Shown here: one piece after another, positions 41,943 to 56,768 of the stretch | How positions within the stretch are numbered: the first letter of the stretch is position 1 | How the letters are laid out: the number at the start of each line of letters is the position of its first letter | Assembly: GCA_037178675.1 (NCBI GenBank) | Contig: JAYMGJ010000335.1 | Span: 1 to 64,000, forward strand | Length of the DNA stretch: 64,000 bases | From: Scleroderma bovista | Lineage: Eukaryota > Basidiomycota > Agaricomycetes > Boletales > Sclerodermataceae | Direction of reading: 5' to 3' | The notes under the pieces: model-generated | What the model was told of the DNA's origin: nothing | Seen by the model: only the letters and a program-made list of their open reading frames with translations | Databases searched by the model: none | Made by a program: the position numbers and the translations under genes

Positions 41943-43113
41943 GCGCACACCGGATGTGCTTCAGTATCGACAACAAATTTTCTTGCCAAAGATGAAGGAA
42001 TACGAACGTTACCTCGTCAGATATGTGGTTGGGAATGTTGAATTGGAGCAGGACATTAGACCTGCAAATTTTGTTGAGTGCAGGATTGTTCTGTGTGCAC
42101 ATGATGAGATGACTGTGCAATCAAACGATGCCACACAGAAATCTTGGGTTTTTGATGGTGAACACAAGCTTCAGAAAAAAGGTGTAGGGTGGGGCATCCA
42201 TCGAAGCGATGTAATCTGTTCAACTGTCGGGCATCTGGAAGATGCAGGAGAGTCATTGGAATATGGAAAAAACTATGATGGCTATTGGAATGGTGAGATG
42301 TTCATCAAACAGGTCAGCACTGTTTCAGCACTACACTGCTATTGCTAATTAATGTTAATATTTACTGTTCAGCTTAAGGAGAAAATTATCCTGTCATTTG
42401 AAAGTGTCCATGGTGCTGGTTATCGAGCTTTGTTTTTGATCGACAACTCTCAGGGCCACTCAGCATATGCAGAAAATGCATTGGTCATCTCTCGGATGAA
42501 TGTTAATCCAGGTGGAAAACAAGCTTGAATGCGAAATGGATGGTTCATGCAAGATGGAGTCAAGATCTCACAAAATATGTTATTCCCCCCAGATCACCCA
42601 GATTGTGCCAATGAACCCAAAGGCATCAAGGTCATACTCATGGAACGTGGTCTTTATCAGTCACACCTTTGTGAGAAGTGTCCATCCCACTGTGAACCTG
42701 ATGCTGCAGCATGCTGTAACAAGCGAATATTAGAGCTCCAGCCAGACTTTCAAGACCAGAAATCACTGGTTTGGGAGACTATTGAAGAGGCTGGTCACCT
42801 CTGCATCTTCCTGCCCAAATTCCACTGTGAACTCAATTTTATTGAGTTTTTTTGGGGCAAAGTCAAGAAGGACCTTCGTGACAATTGTGATGGCACATTC
42901 GAGACTCTCAAGAAAAATTTGCCATTAGCTCTACGGTCAGTTCAACTGTCCACAATCCGATTGTGGGAACATCGAATACATCGATGGATGGACGCATACC
43001 GTGATGGTCTCGGAACAAAAGCTGCACAGGAACAGGTTCGAGAGTTCAGCTCAAAAAGGTATAAGTCACACAGGAGGGTCCCTGAGACAGTTGCACGAGC
43101 TTTTGATTCCTAG
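41943..43113 (+). pseudogene. Tc1/mariner-like DDE transposase, Agaricomycete type, with nonsense codon
   Basis: The exon after an acceptor at about 41942 reads DVLQYRQQIFLPKMKEYERY. The first catalytic Asp follows in AHDEMTVQSND, then WVFDGEHKLQKKGVGWGIH and GYWNGEMFIKQ. A 60-nt intron at 42313-42372 leads to LIDNSQGHSAYAENAL with the second Asp. TGA at 42526-42528 interrupts after GGKQA, where relatives usually have Arg, so CGA to TGA fits. The frame then continues to LPKFHCELNFIEFFWGKVKK with the third acidic residue, and ends SHRRVPETVARAFDS. The N-terminal DNA-binding exon is missing or lies in the disrupted sequence upstream. Terminal inverted repeats were not found by eye. Confidence 0.75.
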
Positions 43114-43518
43114 AATGGTAATTTCTAATTACCTAAACCATATTATTACTGCATATAGTAATTTCTATTTACCCAATATGGAAGGCCCCCTATGTGGCCA
43201 ACCTTAGCCTTTTTGGGGATGAGGAAAAACTTGAGTTTTCATCCAAACGAAAATTCCTCTGTCAGTTTTGTTCCTTTCCTCAAATAGAGCAATTCTGACA
43301 GAGGACTTAAATAATACCTGACTTTTGATCCCTCTATTTTTTTTGTACAAAAGTAGTGGTGCCTAAGTGAACAGCACCATAGTACATTGCAATTTTCCCA
43401 CACTGCATAACATCCTCTATCATACCTCTGCCATCCTCTTGTGACTTTTGGCTGGAAGCTTCTTCCTCAACGTGTCGTGAAACCCTCTTGGAGTGTGTGG
43501 AAAACCGCCGAGAAGAGC
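43114..43518. other. Transition from transposon to gene space
   Basis: AT-rich, no convincing ORF. A short inverted-repeat motif TGACAGAGGA/TCCTCTGTCA occurs near 43253 and 43296 and could be a remnant terminal repeat. Confidence 0.35.
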
Positions 43519-47591
<4,073 letters not shown>

Positions 47592-47874
47592 TGTTGTGTG
47601 TAGTGTAGATGAAATTGCAACGCGGCACGGAGAGTTTCTCTTCTGGTGAACATCAGATTGTTTTGAATGGCACTGTGCTCTGTTTGGCTGGTTTGATCAA
47701 GTAGTTATATCTGCACGACGCAGCCGCAATGCGCACATGAGGCTGTAGCCAAGGCGGAGGGTGTCAGGGGAGTTCTGGGGTCTTCCTTAGCGGGACCCCG
47801 AAACGTGGGGGACAGGCTTTATTAACAACCAACACCCTCTCAAGCAAAGGACTCGGAAATTTTTTTGCTGCATA

Positions 47875-49637
47875 ATGGGCCCTTCCAAGAAACATCAGAA
47901 ACATGCTAGAGTTGTTACACAAAGTGCGTTTCGTGCGCAGAGCCGTAGATTCCATGTCATTAACCGTCGGGTAATCCAGTGAGGACACGCACGACGAGGT
48001 CGAAAGGAAGGGTTCGTACCCACGTTCACTTGTTGGTTATCGCAGCTGCTCACGTTGCTGCACTTTGCTGCGTTGATAACCAGCCTCTTGCTGATCCAGA
48101 GCTGAACACTCGATTACTCGAGGAGCAGCTTCGCTCCTTGGGGTTATATGCAGCACACACGCTGGGAGATGGCAACTGCCTATTTCGAGCATTAAGTGAC
48201 CAATTTTATGGGACCCCAGCACGCCACTTGCAGCTACGCAAAGACATATGCGATTGGATCGAGAGCCACCGTCAGCGCTATGAGCCCTTCTGTGAAGACG
48301 AGCGCGGGCTTAGTGTTCATTTACAATGCATGCGACAACAAGGTGTGTGGCACCCTTCCATGGGTCCCCCTCTTTATTTGGCGAGAAACAGCATTGTGAC
48401 CTGCCATAGGCACCTACGGTGGCCACCTTGAGCTGTCTGCTTTTGCACACTATGCCCGTCGCCATGTCAAAGTGATCCAGCCGGGGCTCGTTTATGTCAT
48501 TGAATGGAATGCAGGGGGAGATGAAATTGAAGCATCAGCATCACCTTCTACTCGTGGATGTCCCGACCAAATGGATGATGTAGAGATGGATCCGCGCGAG
48601 AAGCGGCGACTACGGAGACAACAAAGGCGAGAAGTGTTGTTTGACGAAGCCATGCTAGAAGAATCACCGGGAGATACGGTCTATGTGGCGTATGTGAAGT
48701 GTGAATGTCCACATTTGTCCTGGACTAACTCCTTCCGTGCAGATATCATGATTGGGAACACTTCTCATCAGTACGGAACTTGAGGGGCCCACACACCGGT
48801 CTTGCGCACGTTGTGGAGGTACCCCCAGATCAGGCTGAACCCCTCCCATCAGCCCCATCAACCCCTGTGAAGAAGAAACCGTCTTCACGGGCAAAATCGA
48901 AGCCGGAATCGAAGGCCGGCCCAAAGAGCGCCAAGGCAGATGCAAATGCTACCGCGAAGATGGACCAGGATCTGCCACCTAGTCCAGCACATATCCCACT
49001 CCCCGAATCTCGCTCACCGTCTCCGGACTCATCGGAGAGTCTGACACAATCTGATCCCCCGTCGATACCCATCATTCCCGTTGCTGTCCAACTTGTACCT
49101 ACGACTCCTCTTCGGATCCATCGGTCACCCAAGCGCACCATTGATGAGTCTTCCGGATCCTCCCTTTCGGACATTGTAGCCAAACGAACGCGTAATTCCC
49201 GCAAGTCGTTTTCGAAGGTAGACACAGACCAAGATGCCATTGAAGTCGACGACCCGGAGGAATCTACACCTGAACTGTCTGCACCGTGCTCATCTAATGA
49301 GTCCTCTCCACTGTCTTCGGCAGCGTCCTCACCTGCACCCACCACTCCGCCAGCAATGACGCCACCACCAGAACCCCGGAGACCCATGACCCGACGTCAA
49401 CGGAAAGCACTCGGACTTCCAAAACCAAAAACAGCCCTTTTGGCGAAGAAGACAAGCGCTGGAAGGATCGTCGTTCCTGGTGGTCGCTACAAGAGAGGGG
49501 CCGCCAAACCAGTTTCGGTGCGTGAGGCGGGTGATGATAATGGCGATGAAGATGAGGGCAGCCTGCAAGACGGAGAGTGGCGACGTAATGGGACTGGTCG
49601 ATTAGATGTCCGCGGCTTTCGCGAGCTCAAGATTTAA
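47875..49637 (+). CDS. OTU-domain deubiquitinase (OTUD3-like)
   Basis: Exon 1 starts at ATG 47875 (MGPSKKHQKHARVV). It joins via introns 47924-47978 and 48012-48083 to the OTU domain: LLEEQLRSLGLYAAHTLGDG, with catalytic Asp and Cys in GDGNCLFRALSDQFYG, then LRKDICDWIESHRQRYEPF. After a further intron come YGGHLELSAFAHYARRHVKV, then, across another intron, the catalytic His in HDWEHFSSVRN. The C-terminal half is Ser/Pro/Lys-rich with many acidic patches and basic runs and is probably disordered. OTU enzymes cleave ubiquitin chains. The arrangement (short basic N terminus, OTU domain, long disordered tail) fits the OTUD3 type. It lies 283 bp downstream of PEX1 on the same strand. Chain specificity cannot be read from the sequence. 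Confidence 0.85.
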
Positions 49638-50104
49638 CCGTTTGACTCTCGAGAAGATGGTCGATACCCCCTCGACGCTTCTTTTTCACGACATTACGAC
49701 CCGCCACGACTGCTGCATGTCCACCACCCTCACTTGCTATCATCATGTACTTGCCATCATCATTTTTTTTCTTCAAGCATCAGCCATGGATGATTTCTAC
49801 TTACGATACCCGCAATCTGGCATTATATCATTTACGATGTGCCCAACATTTTACATTCGTGTCCAGTGCAGACTTGGTTTCCCTTCTTTATTTACTGCAT
49901 ATCCCCGCTGGACGACTTGCGCATCCTAGATCTGTATCTTAGTAACTTAAACGACCTCTACACAGTCTAAAGGGAGGATGAGTCAGACAGGGGCAGATTT
50001 ACCGTTTTCGTCCTTTCATACGCCGCAATACGATAAAGTCGCCGACTTCGCGTCGCGTCCTTTCCCACCACCACCTCGAGGGCTCGTCGTGTCGTCGTCC
50101 AGCG
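49638..50104. other. Intergenic region, OTU gene to SHPRH-like gene
   Basis: 3' untranslated and promoter sequence. The T-rich and C-rich tracts near 49680-49780 and the CCACCACCTCGAGGG stretch before 50105 are typical; no ORF is supported. Confidence 0.5.
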
Positions 50105-53100
50105 ATGCTGCCTGGGGCCCCGTTAGTTATTCCCCACGTAGAATCGCTGCGTAGCCTCGCCTCTCACTACTGGCCTGATACTGTGCGTCATGAAGGCCGC
50201 AGACCTGAAGATCGCCCCTTTCGGCCCTCTCTGAACATTCGAGCCCTCATTTCTCTTATCCAGTCCAGCAAAGGCGAAGAAGGTGCGACTGTCGAGGGAA
50301 CCCACCGTGTGGGAGCAAAGCGCCAGCTTCGTTCGACCAATGCTCGCACCGCCAGCAAACGCAGAAAGGTAGATGAGGATCGTAGAGTGTATCCGTATTT
50401 CTGGACAAACGCACCAGAAGAAGCTCGTGGTCGCACGTTCTCGCCCAACGTTGGTTTGTTCCTTCCTGCGTTCAAATGGTCTGTAGAGATCAGCTACACC
50501 AAGTCGCACGGGGAGGTGGACGACGTGTCCGCGAAAGAATTCGGGTGGCTCAAAGAAGAGGAAGACGTCGTGTCGTTAGTAGAAGCGCTGAGGGACAATG
50601 CAGCAATAATGAACCTGGGAAGCTTTCACCCCGGGCGATATCTTGGCCGCCAGTTGGCGATAACCGGCTCGACGCATCCTGCCCCTGCGGCGATGCCGTC
50701 ACAACTGGAAGCGGAAAGCGATCGGTGGCTCTTCCTTCTCCCCCAGGTTGTTTGGCCCGACAACCTCCCAACACAAGACCTTGACCTCTACGGTATCCAG
50801 AATGCGGAAGCCCATGAAGACTTCCTCGTTGCGTGTCTGACTTTCCAAAGTGCCGGACGCGCCAAGGTCGAAACAGAGCTTGAACTACACATCCTGCCAC
50901 AAGGTAGCTATGATCCTCTTCGAGAGATGCCTTTCCGACTGCGAGCAACGTTCGCCGTCTCACTCGCCGTTCCGAATATATATGAACCCGTCTCTACACA
51001 GCGCAAGAATGTTGTCGAGGGTTTACAGAGAAGAATGATGGCATTACTCGGCGATACCCGTCTCGGAAACTCTCCTCACACTAAACTTTCTGCCCATGCT
51101 GAACGGGAGGTGGGAGATGCTACCATACCGTACTTCCTCAGCATCCTACGTCCCGCACCCATGCCTCTGAAGGGTATCATAGATGAAACACTGCAACCCG
51201 ATGCTTTAATTCCCACTCTCCTTCCATTCCAGCGGCGAACAGTCTCTTGGATGTTGGACCGGGAAGGAAAACATGTCGGTCCAGACGGGACAATTGTGCC
51301 ACGTGACTTGCCCTCCACGGCTGATGCGCCTCTCCCATTGCTTTGGAAGAGAATCGCTGTTGGCGGGAAGGAGTTGTTCTTTAATCGGTTGACGAATGTA
51401 GTAGCTGCTAGCCCTCCAGAACCAAATACCGCCCTTGGTGGGATCCTTGCTGAGGAACCTGGTACGTCGCAGTTGCATCACCCACCAAGTTGTTGTTCAA
51501 TCTTCATGTAGGACTTGGAAAGACGATCGAGTGCATCGCCTTGATGCTCTTAAATCCTGCACCAGAGCGAAACCCTGGTCGAAAGCGTTGGGATCCAGAG
51601 GCGAAACTACATGTCAAAGAAATCAAGGTTTGTTGGTTCAGTGAACTCCGACGGGGACTCAAGTATTTGTAGACAACCCTCATTGTTACCCCACCCGCTT
51701 TGGCACAGCAGTGGGCCGATGAATTGGCAGCGCATGCACCATCGCTCAAGGTTCTCGTTTATGATGGCTGGTCCAAAGTTAGCGTACCTATTACCCCCGA
51801 GGATGCACAATTAGAAAGGGAAAAATTACACAAGCCTAAGAAAGGTAACAAGCGAAAGAAACGAATGGCAAACAACGAAGATATGATCGTAGATCCTACT
51901 GGTTCCGGTGTGTCAACTCCCGGATCAGAAGGCGACATCGTTGATTGGTGCACCTACGTCAACGAGTTCGATGTGTGTATCACGACTTACAATATCCTTC
52001 GCCTCGATTTTCTGGTTGCGCGTGCGCCACCTAAACGTCCGCGCCGACAAGACGTTGTATACAGTAACTTGGAGCGACCTCGAAGTCCGCTGGTCATGTG
52101 CGAGTGGTACAGAGTAATCATGGATGAAGTCCAGATGATGGGAACCGGGAAGTTGGAGTATGTATCCCTTGGTTAGAACACTTGTATTGCGGTTGACGCC
52201 AAGCTTAGAGAGATGGTTTCTCTGATTCCAAGGCTGTCGTCATTCGCTGTTTCTGGAACTCCTGCCAAGACGCAAGTTTCGGACCTCATTCGCGTCTTAA
52301 AGTGTGTCCCGTTTATATCGCTGTGTAGATACCGTTATCTTATGCGTTGGGCAGGTTTCTTCGTGTGGATGATGTCATTGGCTCGTCGCGGTCATGGCAA
52401 CTTATGCTCAAGCATGGCTTCAAGGACCTATTTACTGTCTTCTTCCAGCACTACGCAGTCAGGTATACTCGAGCATTCTTCCATCGGTTTGCACTCACGG
52501 AGATAACCAGAACGTTGAAATCAGCTGTCAAGGCAGAGTTGACTATTCCGCAGCAGCGAAGATACCTTGTGAGCATAGAGCTCGGCCGGGTCGAACGTCA
52601 GGTGACCTTCCATGTCTTCCATTCGCCAATTGAAGTCTGAATGTGATTGCTAGGTCTACGACCAGGCGCTGGAAGAAGCTTTACAAGAGCTTGGTTTGGA
52701 CGCGCGAGGTGTTGCCGCCTACGAAGGGTGGCAGATCGACGCTGGATTATTGCGTAATGTCCTTCGGAGGCTCCGTGGGATATGTACCCATCCACAAGTC
52801 CGTCTTTCACGATTTGAATCAAGCGTAGTTACGATCGTTCTTCCTAGGTTGGACAACTTCAACGTCAGGGCGACAAGGTCACCAAGACCGTTCTGAAAAG
52901 CATGACTGAAGTCTTGGAAGTATGTCGCCGTCTCAGGGTCGAGGGCTCACTTAACGCATCTTGTTTCTAGGCCATGCGAGATCAGCACTGGCGCAATCTC
53001 ATGGATGATCGAAAGGCAAAAGTAATTTATCCCGTGATTGCCTTTTTACCCTCCCTGAACCTCGCTTGCCGTAGATCCTATTACTCGTGCGCCTCGCGCA

Positions 53101-56100
53101 ACTACAGCAACACAGCGAACGAGATCGCGATCGCTATCAACGCGCCCTGGATCAGCTGCTTACTGCGGAAAAGGAAACCGACGAACTGATTGCAGAAATA
53201 AAAGCAGCAATAGCACAACACCATCAGAAGGGGGAAGCCCTCAAGAAAGAAGCACAGCGAGTGAGGGAGTCCCGGAAGCAGAGCCTTGGCGATGGCTCGC
53301 AGCCTATGTCCACTAGCAAAGGAAAAGGGAAAGAAGTTTTCCGGGAAGTTTCTCCGTCGACTGAAGATGGAGAAGAGGACGACATTGAAGATCGGGGCCT
53401 TCCAAAGACGCTTGTGGGAGAAGAACACCGTCATAAGCGCCACGCCCTCCAGCAACGTTTGCGAGAATGCATCTTGGTTCTTCATAGGGTCAAATTCTTG
53501 CAAGGAGACGTATACCATGTGCTTGGACCGTCCAATTCGGAGAAAGAAGATGCTGGCTATGGTGCGGCAGAGAGGTTGCGAAAGGAGCTGCTTAAATGTA
53601 GGCTTTTAGATTCGTTGTCATACAATGGTGCTCACAGCAACTAGCTGTCGAGGACAGTGCAACCAGGGCTATGCATAGCTTGCGCGGTGACGAAACTGCT
53701 CGCGGCGTTACAGAGGATTCGCTTCAGATTACCCTGCCGTACCTCAAAGGTGGAGGCATCAGATCGACCCACTTGGTACGCAGGTCAAATTCTCTGATAT
53801 GGAAATGGTGCTAATCCACGTGCAGTTTATAGAAGCAAATGAGATGATTGAAAATAAGCTCAACGAACAGTCATTCCGCATCTGGGAGTGGCGCACGAAA
53901 ATCGTTGCATTGCTCAGCCAAAAATTGAGTAACAACAATGATCAAGCCGATGGGGAAGAGTACGCTCGCGCTCTTGATACCCAAGGAGAAGTCGAGATAT
54001 ATTTGCAAGCTTATGCTTCTTTGCTTGCTGATCGGAGAGAAACCACTGTTGCGGAGCGCACACTGTTAGCAACCCATGACTCGAGAGAGAAAAGGAAGCG
54101 ACAGACCAAAGCGGCGTTGGCCGCTACTCGGCGAGCTGAACAGGACATTGACATGGAGGTGCTAGATGATATCGAAGTCCAGCCCGAGCATGAAGTTCTC
54201 CGTAAAGAGCTGAACAACGAACGCAATGACCTCTATTCACAATACTCGGGGCGTGCCATAAAATCCATCCTGGTCGATCTCTCTGGGGTAGTAGCCAGTA
54301 TCCATCGTGACGACGATCCTGAGAAGGTGATCGCGAGAGATGGCGCGCAGAGACTCCGTGCTTTAATTGCGAATCAAAGTAGGTCGCTTTTATTTTTATT
54401 TTGCAATCCGCTGACGCGATTTACAGCGGTCCTCATGGATAGGTTGGACGCTGATCTGGCACAGCTTCGTAAAACATTCAACGAACGTATCGTGTAAGAG
54501 CGCCTCCTATTGCAGGCGGATCCTCGCTGACGCCGAAACAGATACTTCCGCCAGCTTCAAGAAATTTCTGATAGCGTCGTCGACATAGAATGGGAAGGCA
54601 GTATCGATGATGCGACGGATGGATGCGAAATGGCATATGTACAACTAGAGGACAAGATTGCCACAGGGCGCGCCAGGCAACGGTATTTGAACAATATGGC
54701 GAAGATTCAACAAGAAGGGTCTATAGACGAAGACGATAGGACATGCATATTGTGTAGATGCGACTTCCTACGAGGTTTCATCACCCCATGGTATGTTGCA
54801 CTAACCTTACCTCTACACCAGCAGCGACTGACGTGATTCCAGCGCTCATGTATTCTGCGAGGTTAGCTTGATCCAACTGGACAACAGCATTAACTGGTCC
54901 CTCTTATACAGAAGTGTTTAACGGCCTGGCTCACCCGTCCACATGGGGAAGTGTGTCCTGTCTGCCGGTATGTGAATACAAATTAATGTACACTGCATCT
55001 CACTTGAAGGTCTGTTCAGCGCTCCGATTCAAATGGACCAACTTCAGCGGTTCACCATACACGACGAGCAACCGCCACCGCCCAAACCTGTTTTAGCCAA
55101 AGGAGAACCTGTGCCGCGATCACAACGACAGATCGAGTACAATATGATCAGTAAGTTGATAAGCGTTGCGGATGAGAGGATAGACTAACCTCTTCGGATA
55201 GACCCAGCGTTATTCCGAAATATTCAAAAAATAGAATCCGAAGGAAGTTACGGAAGCAAGATCCAGACGTTGGTCCGACACCTTATGCATATCCAATTCG
55301 TAGATCCAGGGGCCAAGAGTATCGTTTTCTCCGCTTGGGCCGATTCACTTCACAGTGAGCAATGAGCATTCAACTTTGTTTGTTATCACTTCTGTTTGTT
55401 TTGAACACAGTTATCGAGCATGCACTCTACCATAACAGTAGGTACATGCTAGCAGATATCCTTATCACTTCTAAACGGCACTAGACATCCCTTGCTTGCG
55501 GCTCGATCAGGGATCAGGAAAAAAGAATGACGCTGCGAAGAAGTTCCGCACGGATGCCACCCTGCAGGTACTTCTCCTGCACGGGTATGTATTACAGGTT
55601 ATTTGATAACCTTGTTATCATTGACACTGCGATAGTGAACGTGACAATGCTGGACTGAATGTTACCTGTGCGTCACGAGTTTTCCTGGTGGAGAGTGTCG
55701 TGAACCACGGCTTCGAAGTACAAGGTAGGTTGCAGAGTGTCTTGACCCTTGCAACGCTCACCGCAACCCAGCTATTGCGCGTATTGATCGGATGGGCCAG
55801 ACGAGACCTACGGAAGGTGAGGCCCTTCCCGTGATCGTTTCTATTCTACTTGGTTCCTGACGCACTGCAGTATTTTGTTATTACGCAGAAGGAAAGGGAG
55901 AATACAATTACATTGCAAAGAACCAGTGCTGATCTCGATTACAGATACCGTCGAAAAGAATATTTTGGACTTAGCCGCGAGGCAAGGCCTTTCGCTCTAC
56001 ACCAAAGACAACTCGGCTGGATCGATCAACGTCACGACGTTTGCCACGGATTCCAAAAAGAAGTTAGTCGATGCTGCGCAGAAAACCGGCAAAAGGGGCC

Positions 56101-56384
56101 AGCCGGCGCACACGCAGAAGGGCGATTTTATCTTCAAGTGAGTTGGCATTGAATTGAATTCCCTTCTTGATCGACTCCTAACTGTCCCCCCCTCCCCCAT
56201 TAGGGTCGACGACATGTTGGCTATCCTGTTTCCGCATATGTTCGAAGACGTCGAATACCTCATTCCCCCTGATCTTGAAGGGCAGCACCCTGACGTGTCA
56301 TCATCTTCCAATAATTCAACTTTATCCACAAGGCGTGTAGTACATATAAATGCAGAGGCGGGGCCGTCGAGGCTACCCTTGTAG
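50105..56384 (+). CDS. RING-type SNF2 helicase, SHPRH/IRC20-like E3 ubiquitin ligase
   Basis: A large multi-exon gene. SNF2 motif I reads LGKTIECIALMLLNP near 51515, and motif II is the Glu-Val-Gln variant MDEVQMM near 52122. Then come FAVSGTPAKTQVSDLIRVLK and a long coiled insert (52900-54500). A C3HC4 RING reads CILCRCDFLRG, then (after splicing) AHVFCEKCLTAWL and CPVC near 54745-54965. The C-terminal helicase lobe includes SIVFSAWADSLH, CLRLDQGSGKKNDAAKKF, RVFLVESVVNHGFEVQAIAR and IDRMGQTRPT. This split of the helicase by a RING and a long insert is that of human SHPRH and yeast Irc20, nuclear ligases that act on PCNA and in recombination control. Introns of about 50-60 nt are frequent. 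It ends at TAG 56382-56384 after a short Ser-rich tail. No frameshift was seen. Confidence 0.88.
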
Positions 56385-56768
56385 CGCCACTATCTAGCAC
56401 CCTGACTATCGTAGCAGACTACGTAAATCTTTATGTGTGCCTGATTATAATGCATAATTTTGTAGTGAGGCAAGAGAGGACGAAACGTGGTGCAATGTAA
56501 GGGTAAGGGGGGGGGGGTCGTAATGCAGATAATATGTATGGAGAGCAGCAGCAACAAAATAGACGGGGCAAGTCAAAAAATGCAAATTCGATGCAAATGA
56601 CAAATCGAAAACAAGAAACGACATGCAAAAATATACATGAAAAAATGGTTGTAATGACGCGAACTGAACGCAGCCGCATGCACGCATGCGGACCGGACAC
56701 GTGTGTGTGGGTGCTTGAAAGGAGATTCGAACGGGGAGGAATGACGAAACGTGAGAATGTGCTCACTT
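56385..56768. other. Convergent intergenic region with poly-G run
   Basis: The 3' ends of the SHPRH-like gene (plus) and the double-Myb gene (minus) face each other. A run of about ten G (near 56508-56518) and A-rich tracts are present; no gene. Confidence 0.5.
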
